A DNA stretch of 6,037 nucleotides from the NCBI GenBank assembly GCA_027031025.1, contig JALVEJ010000007.1:1-6037 (forward strand). Reading direction: 5' to 3'. The notes beneath the pieces are model-generated. The model saw nothing but the letters and a program-made list of their open reading frames with translations, ran no database searches and was not told the DNA's origin. Positions 1 to 6,037 of this stretch are shown here, piece after piece. The translations under genes and the position numbers were made by a program. The stretch is from Flavobacteriales bacterium (lineage in GTDB: Bacteria; Bacteroidota; Bacteroidia; Flavobacteriales; Flavobacteriaceae). The number at the start of each line of letters is the position of its first letter. Position 1 is the first letter of the stretch.

Positions 1-769
1 TAACCCTAATTTGCAAAACATCCCGATACGAACCCGTTGGGGCAAAGAAATCCGAAAAGCTTTTGTAGCCGAAAAAGGACATAAGTTGCTTTCGGCAGAT
101 TATTCGCAAATTGAATTAAGATTAATAGCTTCATTTAGTCGCGATCCTGAGATGTTAAAAGCCTTTGATCAAGACGAAGATATCCACCGTGCTACGGCAG
201 CCAAGGTTTTTGATATACCGCTTGAAGAAGTAACCAAAGCCCAACGTTCGCATGCCAAAAGTGTTAATTACGGTATTATTTACGGGCTCTCTGCTCATGG
301 TTTAAGTCAGCAAACGGGTTTGAGCCGTAGCGAATCTAAAAAATTGATTGATACCTATTTTGAAACTTACCCGACGCTTAAAGATTATATTAAACAACAA
401 GTAGATAAAGCCCGTGAACAGGGTTATGTGGAAACCATTTTTAAACGCCGGCGATATTTGAAAGATATTCATTCGCGTAATGCTATTGTGCGTTCCGCTG
501 CTGAACGCAATGCTGTTAATGCGCCTTTGCAAGGTAGCGCAGCGGACATCATCAAAAAAGCCATGATCAGCATACACAACAAATTGGCTGATAAGTATCA
601 AACTAAAATGCTGCTTCAAGTTCATGACGAATTAGTTTTTGAAGTGCCTGATAATGAACTGGACGAAGTCAAACAACTCATTAAAACCGAAATGGAAAGC
701 GTTGTAGACTTGCCGGTACCGTTGATTGTTGATATAGGTATAGGTGATAATTGGTATGAGGCACACTAA
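1..769 (+). CDS. polA: DNA polymerase I, C-terminal polymerase domain (5'-truncated by window)
   Basis: This is the 3' end of the family A DNA polymerase that fills gaps in repair and Okazaki-fragment processing. The frame is open to the left edge, so the first complete codon is at 2 and 255 residues are visible; the TTG at 11 is the Leu of the conserved NPNLQNIPIRT segment, not a start. Visible motifs (numbered from the codon at 2): motif A DYSQIELR with catalytic Asp33 and Glu38; the O-helix QRSHAKSVNYGIIYG with Arg82, Lys86 and Tyr94, equivalent to E. coli Arg754, Lys758 and Tyr766; motif C QVHDE with Asp209. The end, GIGDNWYEAH, matches the usual Pol I C-terminus, so the gene is complete at its 3' side. 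The O-helix residue equivalent to E. coli Phe762 is Tyr (Tyr90, bases 269-271). Stop TAA is at 767-769, followed by a hairpin terminator. The 5'-nuclease and 3'-5' exonuclease regions lie outside the window. Confidence 0.97.
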   Translation, partial: NPNLQNIPIRTRWGKEIRKAFVAEKGHKLLSADYSQIELRLIASFSRDPEMLKAFDQDEDIHRATAAKVFDIPLEEVTKAQRSHAKSVNYGIIYGLSAHGLSQQTGLSRSESKKLIDTYFETYPTLKDYIKQQVDKAREQGYVETIFKRRRYLKDIHSRNAIVRSAAERNAVNAPLQGSAADIIKKAMISIHNKLADKYQTKMLLQVHDELVFEVPDNELDEVKQLIKTEMESVVDLPVPLIVDIGIGDNWYEAH

Positions 770-808
770 TGATGAAACTTTGACAACCATTTTATTTTAA
801 TTTCATAA

Positions 809-845
809 AAAAAAGCCCGGCATATTAAATATGCAGGGCTTTTTT
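809..845. terminator. Bidirectional intrinsic terminator between convergent genes
   Basis: A GC-containing inverted repeat lies between the convergent polA and ompA-like stops. The arms AGCCC-G-GCATAT (814-825) and ATATGC-A-GGGCT (829-840) pair with one G-A mismatch (819/835) and a 3-nt loop (826-828). The stem is flanked by an A-run (807-814) and a T-run (840-845), which extend the pairing to 809/845. Each strand therefore reads hairpin followed by a U-run, so it can stop transcripts of both flanking genes. Rho-independent function is inferred from the structure. Confidence 0.85.
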
Positions 846-880
846 CATTGAGCAAAAGTTAATTACAGGAATTAACAATC

Positions 881-2797
881 TTATTCTGTATCTTTATCTT
901 CTTCATTTACAATGATAAATTCCGAACGTCTGTTAAGTTGATGTTGTTCATTAGTACAAGGGCTACATTTAACTGCCGGTTCGCTTTCACCTTTGCCTTC
1001 GGCAGATAATCTGGACGCATCAATACCTTTGGAAATTATATATTCCATGGTTGATTTGGCACGTTTTTCAGACAGTTTTTGATTGTATTCAGCCGAACCT
1101 CTTGAGTCGGTATGTGACACAATATGGATTTTCAGTTCGGGATATTTTTTCATCGCTTCAACGACTTTATCCAATTCAAAAGCAGCATCGCGACGAATAT
1201 TCCATTTATCAAAATCGAAATATATGGTGTTGATATCCAACTCTTTAACCGTAATTATTTTTTCTATAGGGTTTAATGCAATTTTAACGGCAACCTCTTC
1301 GTCATCTGTTGCCGGTACATCGACTTTATTGTTTTCATATTCTTCCGCTCTTCCTTCTACGCTAACATTTTGATTACATTCAATTAAAAAGTCTGCGTGA
1401 CCTTCATCGTCGGTTAATTTGGTTTTAATAGGATTTCCTTCTTTATCTGTAAGGGTTACGGAGGCTTGAGGCAGAACTTTTCCTGTTTTGGCATCGACCA
1501 CAGTGGTTGAAATCAATACATCGCAAACAGGTTTGATATTTTGAATGGTATAAATATTATCATCACCAATTCTAGTAGCGTCTCTGTTACTTGATATAAA
1601 ACCGTTTTTGGTGTCATCATCAATATAAATGGCAAAATCATCTTTTCCGCTATTGAGAGGCACCCCTAAATTTCGAGGTCTTGAAAATTTGCCATCAACA
1701 TTTTTGCAGGCAAAAACATCTAAACCGCCTAGACCTAGATGACCATCAGAAGAGAAATACAAGTCTCCTTTTTTGCTGATAAACGGGAAGTTTTCACGTC
1801 CTTCGGTATTGATATTGGGTCCTAGATTGACCGGATCACCGTATTTGTTATGTTTTTTTATTTCTACGTAGTATAAATCCGATTGTCCTAAACCGCCGGG
1901 CATATCAGATGAGAAATACAATCTTTTTCCATCGGGACTGACGGCAGGATGTCCAACCGAATAATTGTCATTGTTGAAAGGTAATTCTTGAACATTAGTC
2001 CATTCGCCACGGACAAGTTGTGCAGAAAACAATTTCAAACGACTAATGCCCGTAGAATCTGTTTTATAAGTTCGTTCATGATAATTATCGCGGGTAAAAT
2101 ACATGGTTTTACCGTCTGGAGCAAAGCAAAAAGTACCATCGTGATATTTGGTATTGACATCACCGGGGACTTTTTCTATATTAGTAACAGCCCCATCAAC
2201 ATAATCAGCTTGGTAGATATCTAAGAAAGGTTGTTTGTCCCAATCATAAGTTTTGCCTTTGGTATCACGGGCTGATACGAAATAAAGTTTGTCGCCTAGG
2301 GGTTTGGCGTCAAAATCGGCATATTCTGTATTGATATTCGGCATTTCATTGACGACAAATTTATCTTTACCGCGATCTAAAATTTTAGGTAAATAGTTAG
2401 GATTTTCTCTAAACTTGATGGCGCGATGGTCTGCCGGTTTCATTTGGGCAAATTTTTCCATCCAAGGTATGCTTTCTTCATATTTACCATTGGCTTTCAA
2501 CATTTGTGCATAGCGGTAAAAAATTTCGGGATCATCCGATTTAGATGCCAAAATAGCATAGTATTTTTCAGCATTTTTAGTATCAAAAATTTGATAGTAA
2601 GTATCGGCAAGATTTTGATACACATGGTCATCGGCATCGCCTTTTGCTATTGCTTTTTCATAAGTTTCAGCCGCCTTGACATATTGCAAGCGCTTGTAAT
2701 ATTTATCGGCTTTTTTAACAAGTGAACTTTGTGCCATAGCGGCATTGAGTCCAAATGTTAATGAAATGATGAGTATATATATTTTTTTCATAGTCAT
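881..2797 (-). CDS. OmpA-family protein with TPR, PD40 propeller and CNA-B/CRD-like domains (PorE-like architecture)
   Basis: A predicted periplasmic peptidoglycan-binding protein of 638 residues. Order of parts: signal peptide 1-22 with cleavage AMA|Q; TPR-like helices about 24-120; PD40/WD40-like beta-propeller about 150-420, seen as repeated strands LYFVSARD, MYFTRDN, RLYFSSDMPGG, LYFSSDGHLGLGGLD and GFISSNRD; a carboxypeptidase-regulatory-like fold about 424-508; an OmpA C-terminal domain about 520-632 containing FDFDKWNIR, HTDSRGS and LSEKRA. Asp564 and Arg579 are spaced 15 apart like the diaminopimelate-binding Asp and Arg of E. coli OmpA. This domain order is that of PorE of the type IX secretion system, but the signal peptide has no lipobox Cys, unlike PorE, so it is called PorE-like only. 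It is last in a three-gene operon after the porP/sprF-like gene. ATG at 2797 starts 5 nt after that gene's stop; the ATG at 2791 (MKKIYIL) is an equally good or better start because its context matches the upstream gene's start. Likely role (inferred): anchoring the outer-membrane partner to the cell wall. Confidence 0.93.
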   Translation of the reverse strand: MTMKKIYILIISLTFGLNAAMAQSSLVKKADKYYKRLQYVKAAETYEKAIAKGDADDHVYQNLADTYYQIFDTKNAEKYYAILASKSDDPEIFYRYAQMLKANGKYEESIPWMEKFAQMKPADHRAIKFRENPNYLPKILDRGKDKFVVNEMPNINTEYADFDAKPLGDKLYFVSARDTKGKTYDWDKQPFLDIYQADYVDGAVTNIEKVPGDVNTKYHDGTFCFAPDGKTMYFTRDNYHERTYKTDSTGISRLKLFSAQLVRGEWTNVQELPFNNDNYSVGHPAVSPDGKRLYFSSDMPGGLGQSDLYYVEIKKHNKYGDPVNLGPNINTEGRENFPFISKKGDLYFSSDGHLGLGGLDVFACKNVDGKFSRPRNLGVPLNSGKDDFAIYIDDDTKNGFISSNRDATRIGDDNIYTIQNIKPVCDVLISTTVVDAKTGKVLPQASVTLTDKEGNPIKTKLTDDEGHADFLIECNQNVSVEGRAEEYENNKVDVPATDDEEVAVKIALNPIEKIITVKELDINTIYFDFDKWNIRRDAAFELDKVVEAMKKYPELKIHIVSHTDSRGSAEYNQKLSEKRAKSTMEYIISKGIDASRLSAEGKGESEPAVKCSPCTNEQHQLNRRSEFIIVNEEDKDTE

Positions 2798-2802
2798 AAT
2801 TT

Positions 2803-3714
2803 TTAGAAGTATCTGGGTGATAACATAACTTTTTTGCTAAGGGACCAATCATAGTTTAAGAAAAACTCATGAGAAACCGGGCTGTAATAAGAAATATCGG
2901 ATACATGCACATCATAAGCATAACCTAGTCGCAAAGCATTAAACAGACGAACATTAAACAAGAAGTTAACCGAATCATGTAAGCGGTATGAGGTTCCGAA
3001 TTCAAACCGGTTAAAGAACAAGAAGTTCAAGTTTAAATCCGCTTGGATGCTTTGGCTGACATTATTATATAATAAGAAATGTGGTTTGAATTTAAAGTTT
3101 TTACCAATATTAAACACATAACCACCGGCTACAAACAAATGGATTTCGTCTGATGCTTGATAGCCGTTACCTCCGTTGAATTTGTTGGCTAAGAAGTTAG
3201 GCACGGAAACCGATAGATAGTATTTATCGGTATAATAAAACACACCGGCACCAAGATTTAGACGGGCATCGCTCAAGCTATTGGCTAAAACCGGATCGTT
3301 GGGGTGAACGATGTAATAGTCGTTATTAACATTAAATAAATTAACGCCGGCTTTTAAACCGAAAGCCAAATTGGAGTTGGTAAAATGCAAAGTATGCGAA
3401 TAATCGGCTGTAATCATGCTTTGTTTGATTGGCCCGTATTGGTCTTTGATAAAAGACAGTCCCACACCGTTATTATCATTAAATGCACCATGAATATCGG
3501 CGGTTAAAGTTTTAGGATTTCCGGGGGCATCATACCATTGGTTACGATATAATGTCCCGAAGGAAATTACTTCAGGTCCCTTTGATCCGGCATAAGCCGG
3601 ATTCAATATGTTCATATTATACATATATTGTGTATAATGTGGCAATTGCTGCGCTTGTAAGGTTCCTAACGAAAGGAAAAGGAATCCGACAATACTTAAT
3701 ATTATTTTTTTCAT
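2803..3714 (-). CDS. PorP/SprF family type IX secretion system outer-membrane protein
   Basis: A 303-residue protein of the PorP/SprF family. After a signal peptide (1-21, LQA|Q) comes the family signature YTQYMYNMNILNPAYAG at 27-43, then alternating short amphipathic strands with many Tyr and Phe residues typical of an outer-membrane beta-barrel, ending in LSPRYF with the terminal aromatic residue expected for barrel insertion. Length fits the family (about 300 residues). In Flavobacterium johnsoniae, SprF is needed for secretion of the type B cargo SprB, and SprF-like genes commonly lie beside genes for other type B cargos. Here the gene follows a type B cargo gene by 13 nt and precedes the OmpA-like gene by 5-11 nt, so it is probably the dedicated partner of that cargo rather than the core PorP of the motor complex. 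The core porK/L/M/N genes are not nearby. The start at 3714 is the only ATG that gives a proper signal peptide. Confidence 0.94.
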   Translation of the reverse strand: MKKIILSIVGFLFLSLGTLQAQQLPHYTQYMYNMNILNPAYAGSKGPEVISFGTLYRNQWYDAPGNPKTLTADIHGAFNDNNGVGLSFIKDQYGPIKQSMITADYSHTLHFTNSNLAFGLKAGVNLFNVNNDYYIVHPNDPVLANSLSDARLNLGAGVFYYTDKYYLSVSVPNFLANKFNGGNGYQASDEIHLFVAGGYVFNIGKNFKFKPHFLLYNNVSQSIQADLNLNFLFFNRFEFGTSYRLHDSVNFLFNVRLFNALRLGYAYDVHVSDISYYSPVSHEFFLNYDWSLSKKVMLSPRYF

Positions 3715-3727
3715 AGTTAATAAGTTT

Positions 3728-5275
3728 TTATCTTGCTAAATATAACCAGCCGGTTAATTTTTTACCGTCTTTAAGTTTGATGACATAAAAGTAAGTAGCT
3801 GCCGGCAAATCGTCTCCGTTATTATTTTTACCGACGAACTCATTGGTGTAATCTTGTTTGTCGTAAACCATAACACCACGACGGTCAAATATTTCAACTT
3901 TATCAATACCTGTTTTTTGAGCTAAATAGTCTAAAAACCATTGATCATTATCACCGTCACCATTGGGTGAAATAGCTTCGGGAACACGACATTCAAAAGG
4001 ATAGGGCGTTACCACATCGGTATAACTGACGGCACAACCGTCCACCGAAATATTAACTGTATAAGTGCCACCGTCTGAGATGGTCAGTTTAGGATCGTTG
4101 CTTAAAACCGTTCCGTTACCATCAACCCATTCATAAGTAACTGTTGTATAGTCAGATGCATTTAAAACGGTTCCATCTAATATCTTGGTTTCATTTTGAC
4201 AGATGATTTCTTCTGTCGGTAATTCAACCTGCGGCGCCGGCAACTTGGTTACGGTTACTTCATCGAATTCAGAAAAGGTATTACCATGACAATCTTCAAA
4301 GGTTACTTCAAGTGTATAAGTCGTTGTATGGTCAAAAGGAATGGTTATTTCAGTATCTGAGCCAATCACGTTTCTGTTGTCATCATACCACTTTACGGAA
4401 GCGTTGGCGTCTGGCACAAATTTATAGGCTTCGGGGGCAGTAGGTAAAATTTCCCAAGGTCCTGTATTTCTGTTTGGCAAAGTAGGGCTGGTAACATCAC
4501 CGGGATAGTTGCCGCAAGTATCAGGCAGTAACTCTTCATTTTGTGTTCCTAAAACAGCCAAGCCGTCATTCCAAGTGCCACATACCGGTTTTTCTTTGAT
4601 ATGTACTTCAAAAGAATAATCGCTTTCATTAAAAACAATTTCTTGACTGGTTAAAAGATTGTTACAACTAAATTGTGGAATATCTTCATAAATAACGACA
4701 AACTTACGGTTGGGTGCTGTCCCGATGGTCATGTATTTTAATGCCGTAGTTGAAGGGAGTGTTGGTATACCTATATCTATATCATGATAAGCTCCCATGA
4801 TAGAAGCAAATGACAAACTGCTACTGTTGTTCCAATAGGGTAGTGTATGGTTAGGGATTAATTCGGAAGGGTCAATTGACCACGCATCATAAGTAGTGGC
4901 AACACTCGGCTCAAAGATGATATCACCATTAGAACCAACCACTATTTTGTCATAAGTTCTACCATAAAAATAAACTGGGAAAGGCAAATCAATAGGGTCT
5001 CCATAACGGTCATCAATTCGTAAGGGAGAAGTCGTCCCTCCATCTGTAATCATGACATCTTGTGCAGTGGCATCAATCGGAATCCAGTTAAACGGCACGC
5101 TTTCAACCCGGTAACGACCGGTTAAAACACGACCGATATCTGCCTGGAGTGTTACTTCCGTTTCGCCATTACAGAGAACCTGATCGGGTCCGGCATCAAT
5201 ATGCTGTGCTTGAATATTTGAAGTTGAGAAGCCAAATATTAGCACAAACAATATAAAGTAATTGTTTCTTTTCAT
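3728..5275 (-). CDS. Secreted surface protein with gliding-motility-type (T9SS type B) C-terminal domain
   Basis: A 515-residue exported protein and the first gene of the operon. Signal peptide 1-23 (IQA|Q) is followed by DAGPDQVLCNGETEVTL, a motif common at the N-terminus of such Bacteroidota proteins. Residues about 75-290 form a beta-rich region (PFPVYFYGRTYDKIVVGSNG, then MGAYHDIDIG, KFVVIYEDIPQF and SYSFEV-like strands, then DGLAVLGTQ) that resembles NIDO-type adhesion domains; this is an inference. Two Ig/PKD-like modules follow at about 292-345 (KWYDDNRNVIGSD, TTTYTLEV) and 348-427 (YEWVDGNGTVL, DGGTYTVNISVDGC). The CHU_C/gliding-motility C-terminal domain spans about 428-515: VPEAISPNGDGDND, VEIFDRRGVMVYD, ATYFYVIKLKDG, GWLYLAR. 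That domain directs export through the type IX system and SprF-dependent surface attachment. Eight Cys follow the signal peptide. It is far shorter than the adhesin SprB and lacks its long repeats. Its ligand or function cannot be told from sequence. Confidence 0.93.
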   Translation of the reverse strand: MKRNNYFILFVLIFGFSTSNIQAQHIDAGPDQVLCNGETEVTLQADIGRVLTGRYRVESVPFNWIPIDATAQDVMITDGGTTSPLRIDDRYGDPIDLPFPVYFYGRTYDKIVVGSNGDIIFEPSVATTYDAWSIDPSELIPNHTLPYWNNSSSLSFASIMGAYHDIDIGIPTLPSTTALKYMTIGTAPNRKFVVIYEDIPQFSCNNLLTSQEIVFNESDYSFEVHIKEKPVCGTWNDGLAVLGTQNEELLPDTCGNYPGDVTSPTLPNRNTGPWEILPTAPEAYKFVPDANASVKWYDDNRNVIGSDTEITIPFDHTTTYTLEVTFEDCHGNTFSEFDEVTVTKLPAPQVELPTEEIICQNETKILDGTVLNASDYTTVTYEWVDGNGTVLSNDPKLTISDGGTYTVNISVDGCAVSYTDVVTPYPFECRVPEAISPNGDGDNDQWFLDYLAQKTGIDKVEIFDRRGVMVYDKQDYTNEFVGKNNNGDDLPAATYFYVIKLKDGKKLTGWLYLAR

Positions 5276-5300
5276 AACTTTGTTATTTTAATAATTAAGC

Positions 5301-5308
5301 CAAAAATA
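5301..5308 (-). promoter_or_regulatory. Putative Bacteroidota -7 promoter element for the type B cargo operon
   Basis: Read on the minus strand, these bases are TATTTTTG, an exact match to the Bacteroidota -7 consensus TAnnTTTG. The predicted transcript would begin roughly 7 nt downstream, leaving a leader of about 20 nt before the ATG at 5275. No TTTG -33 box lies at the usual 19-21 nt spacing; the nearest TTG is only 13 nt upstream. The site sits in the 90-bp divergent spacer (5276-5365). On the plus strand only a weaker 7-of-8 match, TTTATTTG at 5343-5350, is placed to serve hflX. The spacer is very AT-rich, so chance matches are likely. Confidence 0.4.
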
Positions 5309-5365
5309 AAAAAAAATATGGCAATTTTTACCTTTATATAATTTTATTTGTCAATAAATAGAAAG

Positions 5366-6037
5366 ATGATTGAAAAAAGAGAAAATTTTTACGAAAAAGT
5401 TATTTTAATAGGCATAATTAATCAACAACAATCAACCGAAAAGGTTGAGGAGTATCTTAAAGAATTGGCTTTTTTGGCAGAGACAGCCGGCGCGCAAGTG
5501 TTGAAAAGTTTTGTGCAAAAATTGGATAAACCCAATCCTAAAACTTTCTTAGGCTCGGGTAAACTGCAGGAAATAAAACACTATATTGAAGAAAATAAAG
5601 TTGATAGTGTCATTTTTGACGACGAATTGTCTCCGGCACAACAAAAAAACTTGGAAAAAATTTTGCAAGTCAAAATAATTGACCGTACGCGTTTGATATT
5701 GGATATTTTTGCCCAGCGTGCGCAAACTTCGTATGCGCGAACACAAGTAGAGTTGGCGCAATATCAATATTTGTTGCCGAGACTGACCGGTATGTGGACG
5801 CACTTGGAGCGCCAACGCGGAGGTATCGGGATGCGCGGACCCGGTGAAACGGAAATTGAAACCGACCGTCGGATAATACGAGATAAAATAGCTTTGCTTA
5901 AAAAGAAATTGAAAGCTATCGATAAGCAAATGGCAACCCAACGAGGTAATCGTGGTAAATTGGTTAGGGCAGCACTAGTCGGTTATACCAATGTGGGCAA
6001 AAGTACACTGATGAATGTTTTGAGTAAATCGGAGGTT
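5366..6037 (+). CDS. hflX: Ribosome-associated GTPase HflX (3'-truncated by window)
   Basis: The first 224 codons of HflX, a translation-factor-class GTPase that binds the 50S subunit and, in E. coli, splits stalled ribosomes, notably after heat stress. The frame is uninterrupted from ATG 5366 to the window end. The N-terminal HflX domain carries NPKTFLGSGKLQEI (57-70) and FDDELSPAQQKNLE (84-97), then DRTRLILDIFAQRAQT and the Gly-rich linker RGGIGMRGPGETEIETDRR (151-169), a helical coiled-coil stretch at about 170-195, and the start of the G domain with the P-loop GYTNVGKST at 206-214 (bases 5981-6007). The switch regions, G4/G5 motifs and C-terminal domain lie beyond the window. The start is fixed by the conserved N-terminus; the frame closes upstream at a TAA (5339-5341). 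No Shine-Dalgarno sequence is visible, as is usual in this phylum. It is transcribed divergently from the surface-protein operon across 90 bp, with no evident functional link to it. Confidence 0.96.
   Translation, partial: MIEKRENFYEKVILIGIINQQQSTEKVEEYLKELAFLAETAGAQVLKSFVQKLDKPNPKTFLGSGKLQEIKHYIEENKVDSVIFDDELSPAQQKNLEKILQVKIIDRTRLILDIFAQRAQTSYARTQVELAQYQYLLPRLTGMWTHLERQRGGIGMRGPGETEIETDRRIIRDKIALLKKKLKAIDKQMATQRGNRGKLVRAALVGYTNVGKSTLMNVLSKSEV

Noticed and set aside
11..13. TTG as a start codon for a 252-residue polymerase fragment
   Set aside because: The frame is open to the window edge and the TTG encodes the Leu of the conserved PNLQNIP segment, so the gene begins upstream of the window.
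302..625. Minus-strand open frame of 107 codons inside polA
   Set aside because: Antisense to the strongly conserved O-helix and motif C region of Pol I; its translation resembles no known protein.
770..880. Small RNA or riboswitch in the polA/OmpA-like spacer
   Set aside because: The only structure is a single hairpin with flanking A- and T-runs between convergent genes, fully explained as a bidirectional terminator.
1051..2725. Four plus-strand open frames (60-99 codons) inside the OmpA-like gene
   Set aside because: All lie antisense to a gene with clear domains throughout, overlap one another, and have no start context or recognisable content.
881..2797. Naming the OmpA-like gene porE
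   Set aside because: The domain order fits, but the lipobox is missing and the gene sits in a cargo operon, so orthology to core PorE cannot be claimed.
3728..5275. Naming the cargo SprB
   Set aside because: It shares only the type B sorting domain; at 515 residues without long repeats it is not the giant gliding adhesin.
5343..5350. TTTATTTG as the hflX -7 promoter element
   Set aside because: One mismatch to TAnnTTTG in an extremely AT-rich spacer and no -33 partner; too weak to list as a feature.
5549..5941. Minus-strand open frame of 130 codons
   Set aside because: Antisense to the conserved N-terminal domain of HflX, which is uninterrupted in the plus frame.

Overview
This AT-rich window looks like chromosomal DNA from a member of the Bacteroidota, most likely order Flavobacteriales. 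The reasons are a PorP/SprF-family outer-membrane protein, a gliding-motility-type (type B) C-terminal secretion domain, start codons without Shine-Dalgarno sequences, a Bacteroidota-style -7 promoter element (TATTTTTG), and HflX and PolA sequences of Flavobacteria-like character. The order-level placement is recognition from memory, not a search result.

Layout: (1) positions 1-769, + strand, the 3' end of polA (DNA polymerase I, polymerase domain, 255 codons visible). (2) positions 770-880, a convergent spacer holding a strong hairpin flanked by an A-run and a T-run, which can terminate transcription from both sides. (3) positions 881-5275, - strand, three tightly spaced genes read in the order: secreted protein with a type IX secretion system (T9SS) type B C-terminal domain, then a PorP/SprF-like outer-membrane protein, then an OmpA-family protein with TPR, PD40 propeller and carboxypeptidase-regulatory-like domains (PorE-like architecture). 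Gaps are 13 nt and 5-11 nt, so they very probably form one operon. (4) positions 5276-5365, a 90-bp divergent promoter region. (5) positions 5366-6037, + strand, the 5' part of hflX (ribosome-associated GTPase), cut by the window end just after its P-loop.

polA and hflX are housekeeping genes flanking an accessory surface module. The three-gene module reads as a self-contained set: a T9SS cargo, its probable dedicated outer-membrane partner, and a periplasmic protein that can tie the complex to peptidoglycan. All three carry signal peptides with glutamine right after the predicted cleavage site. The individual families are known; what the particular cargo does is not evident from sequence. 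No RNA genes, insertion sequences, CRISPR arrays or long repeats were seen, and no gene-free stretch exceeds about 110 bp.
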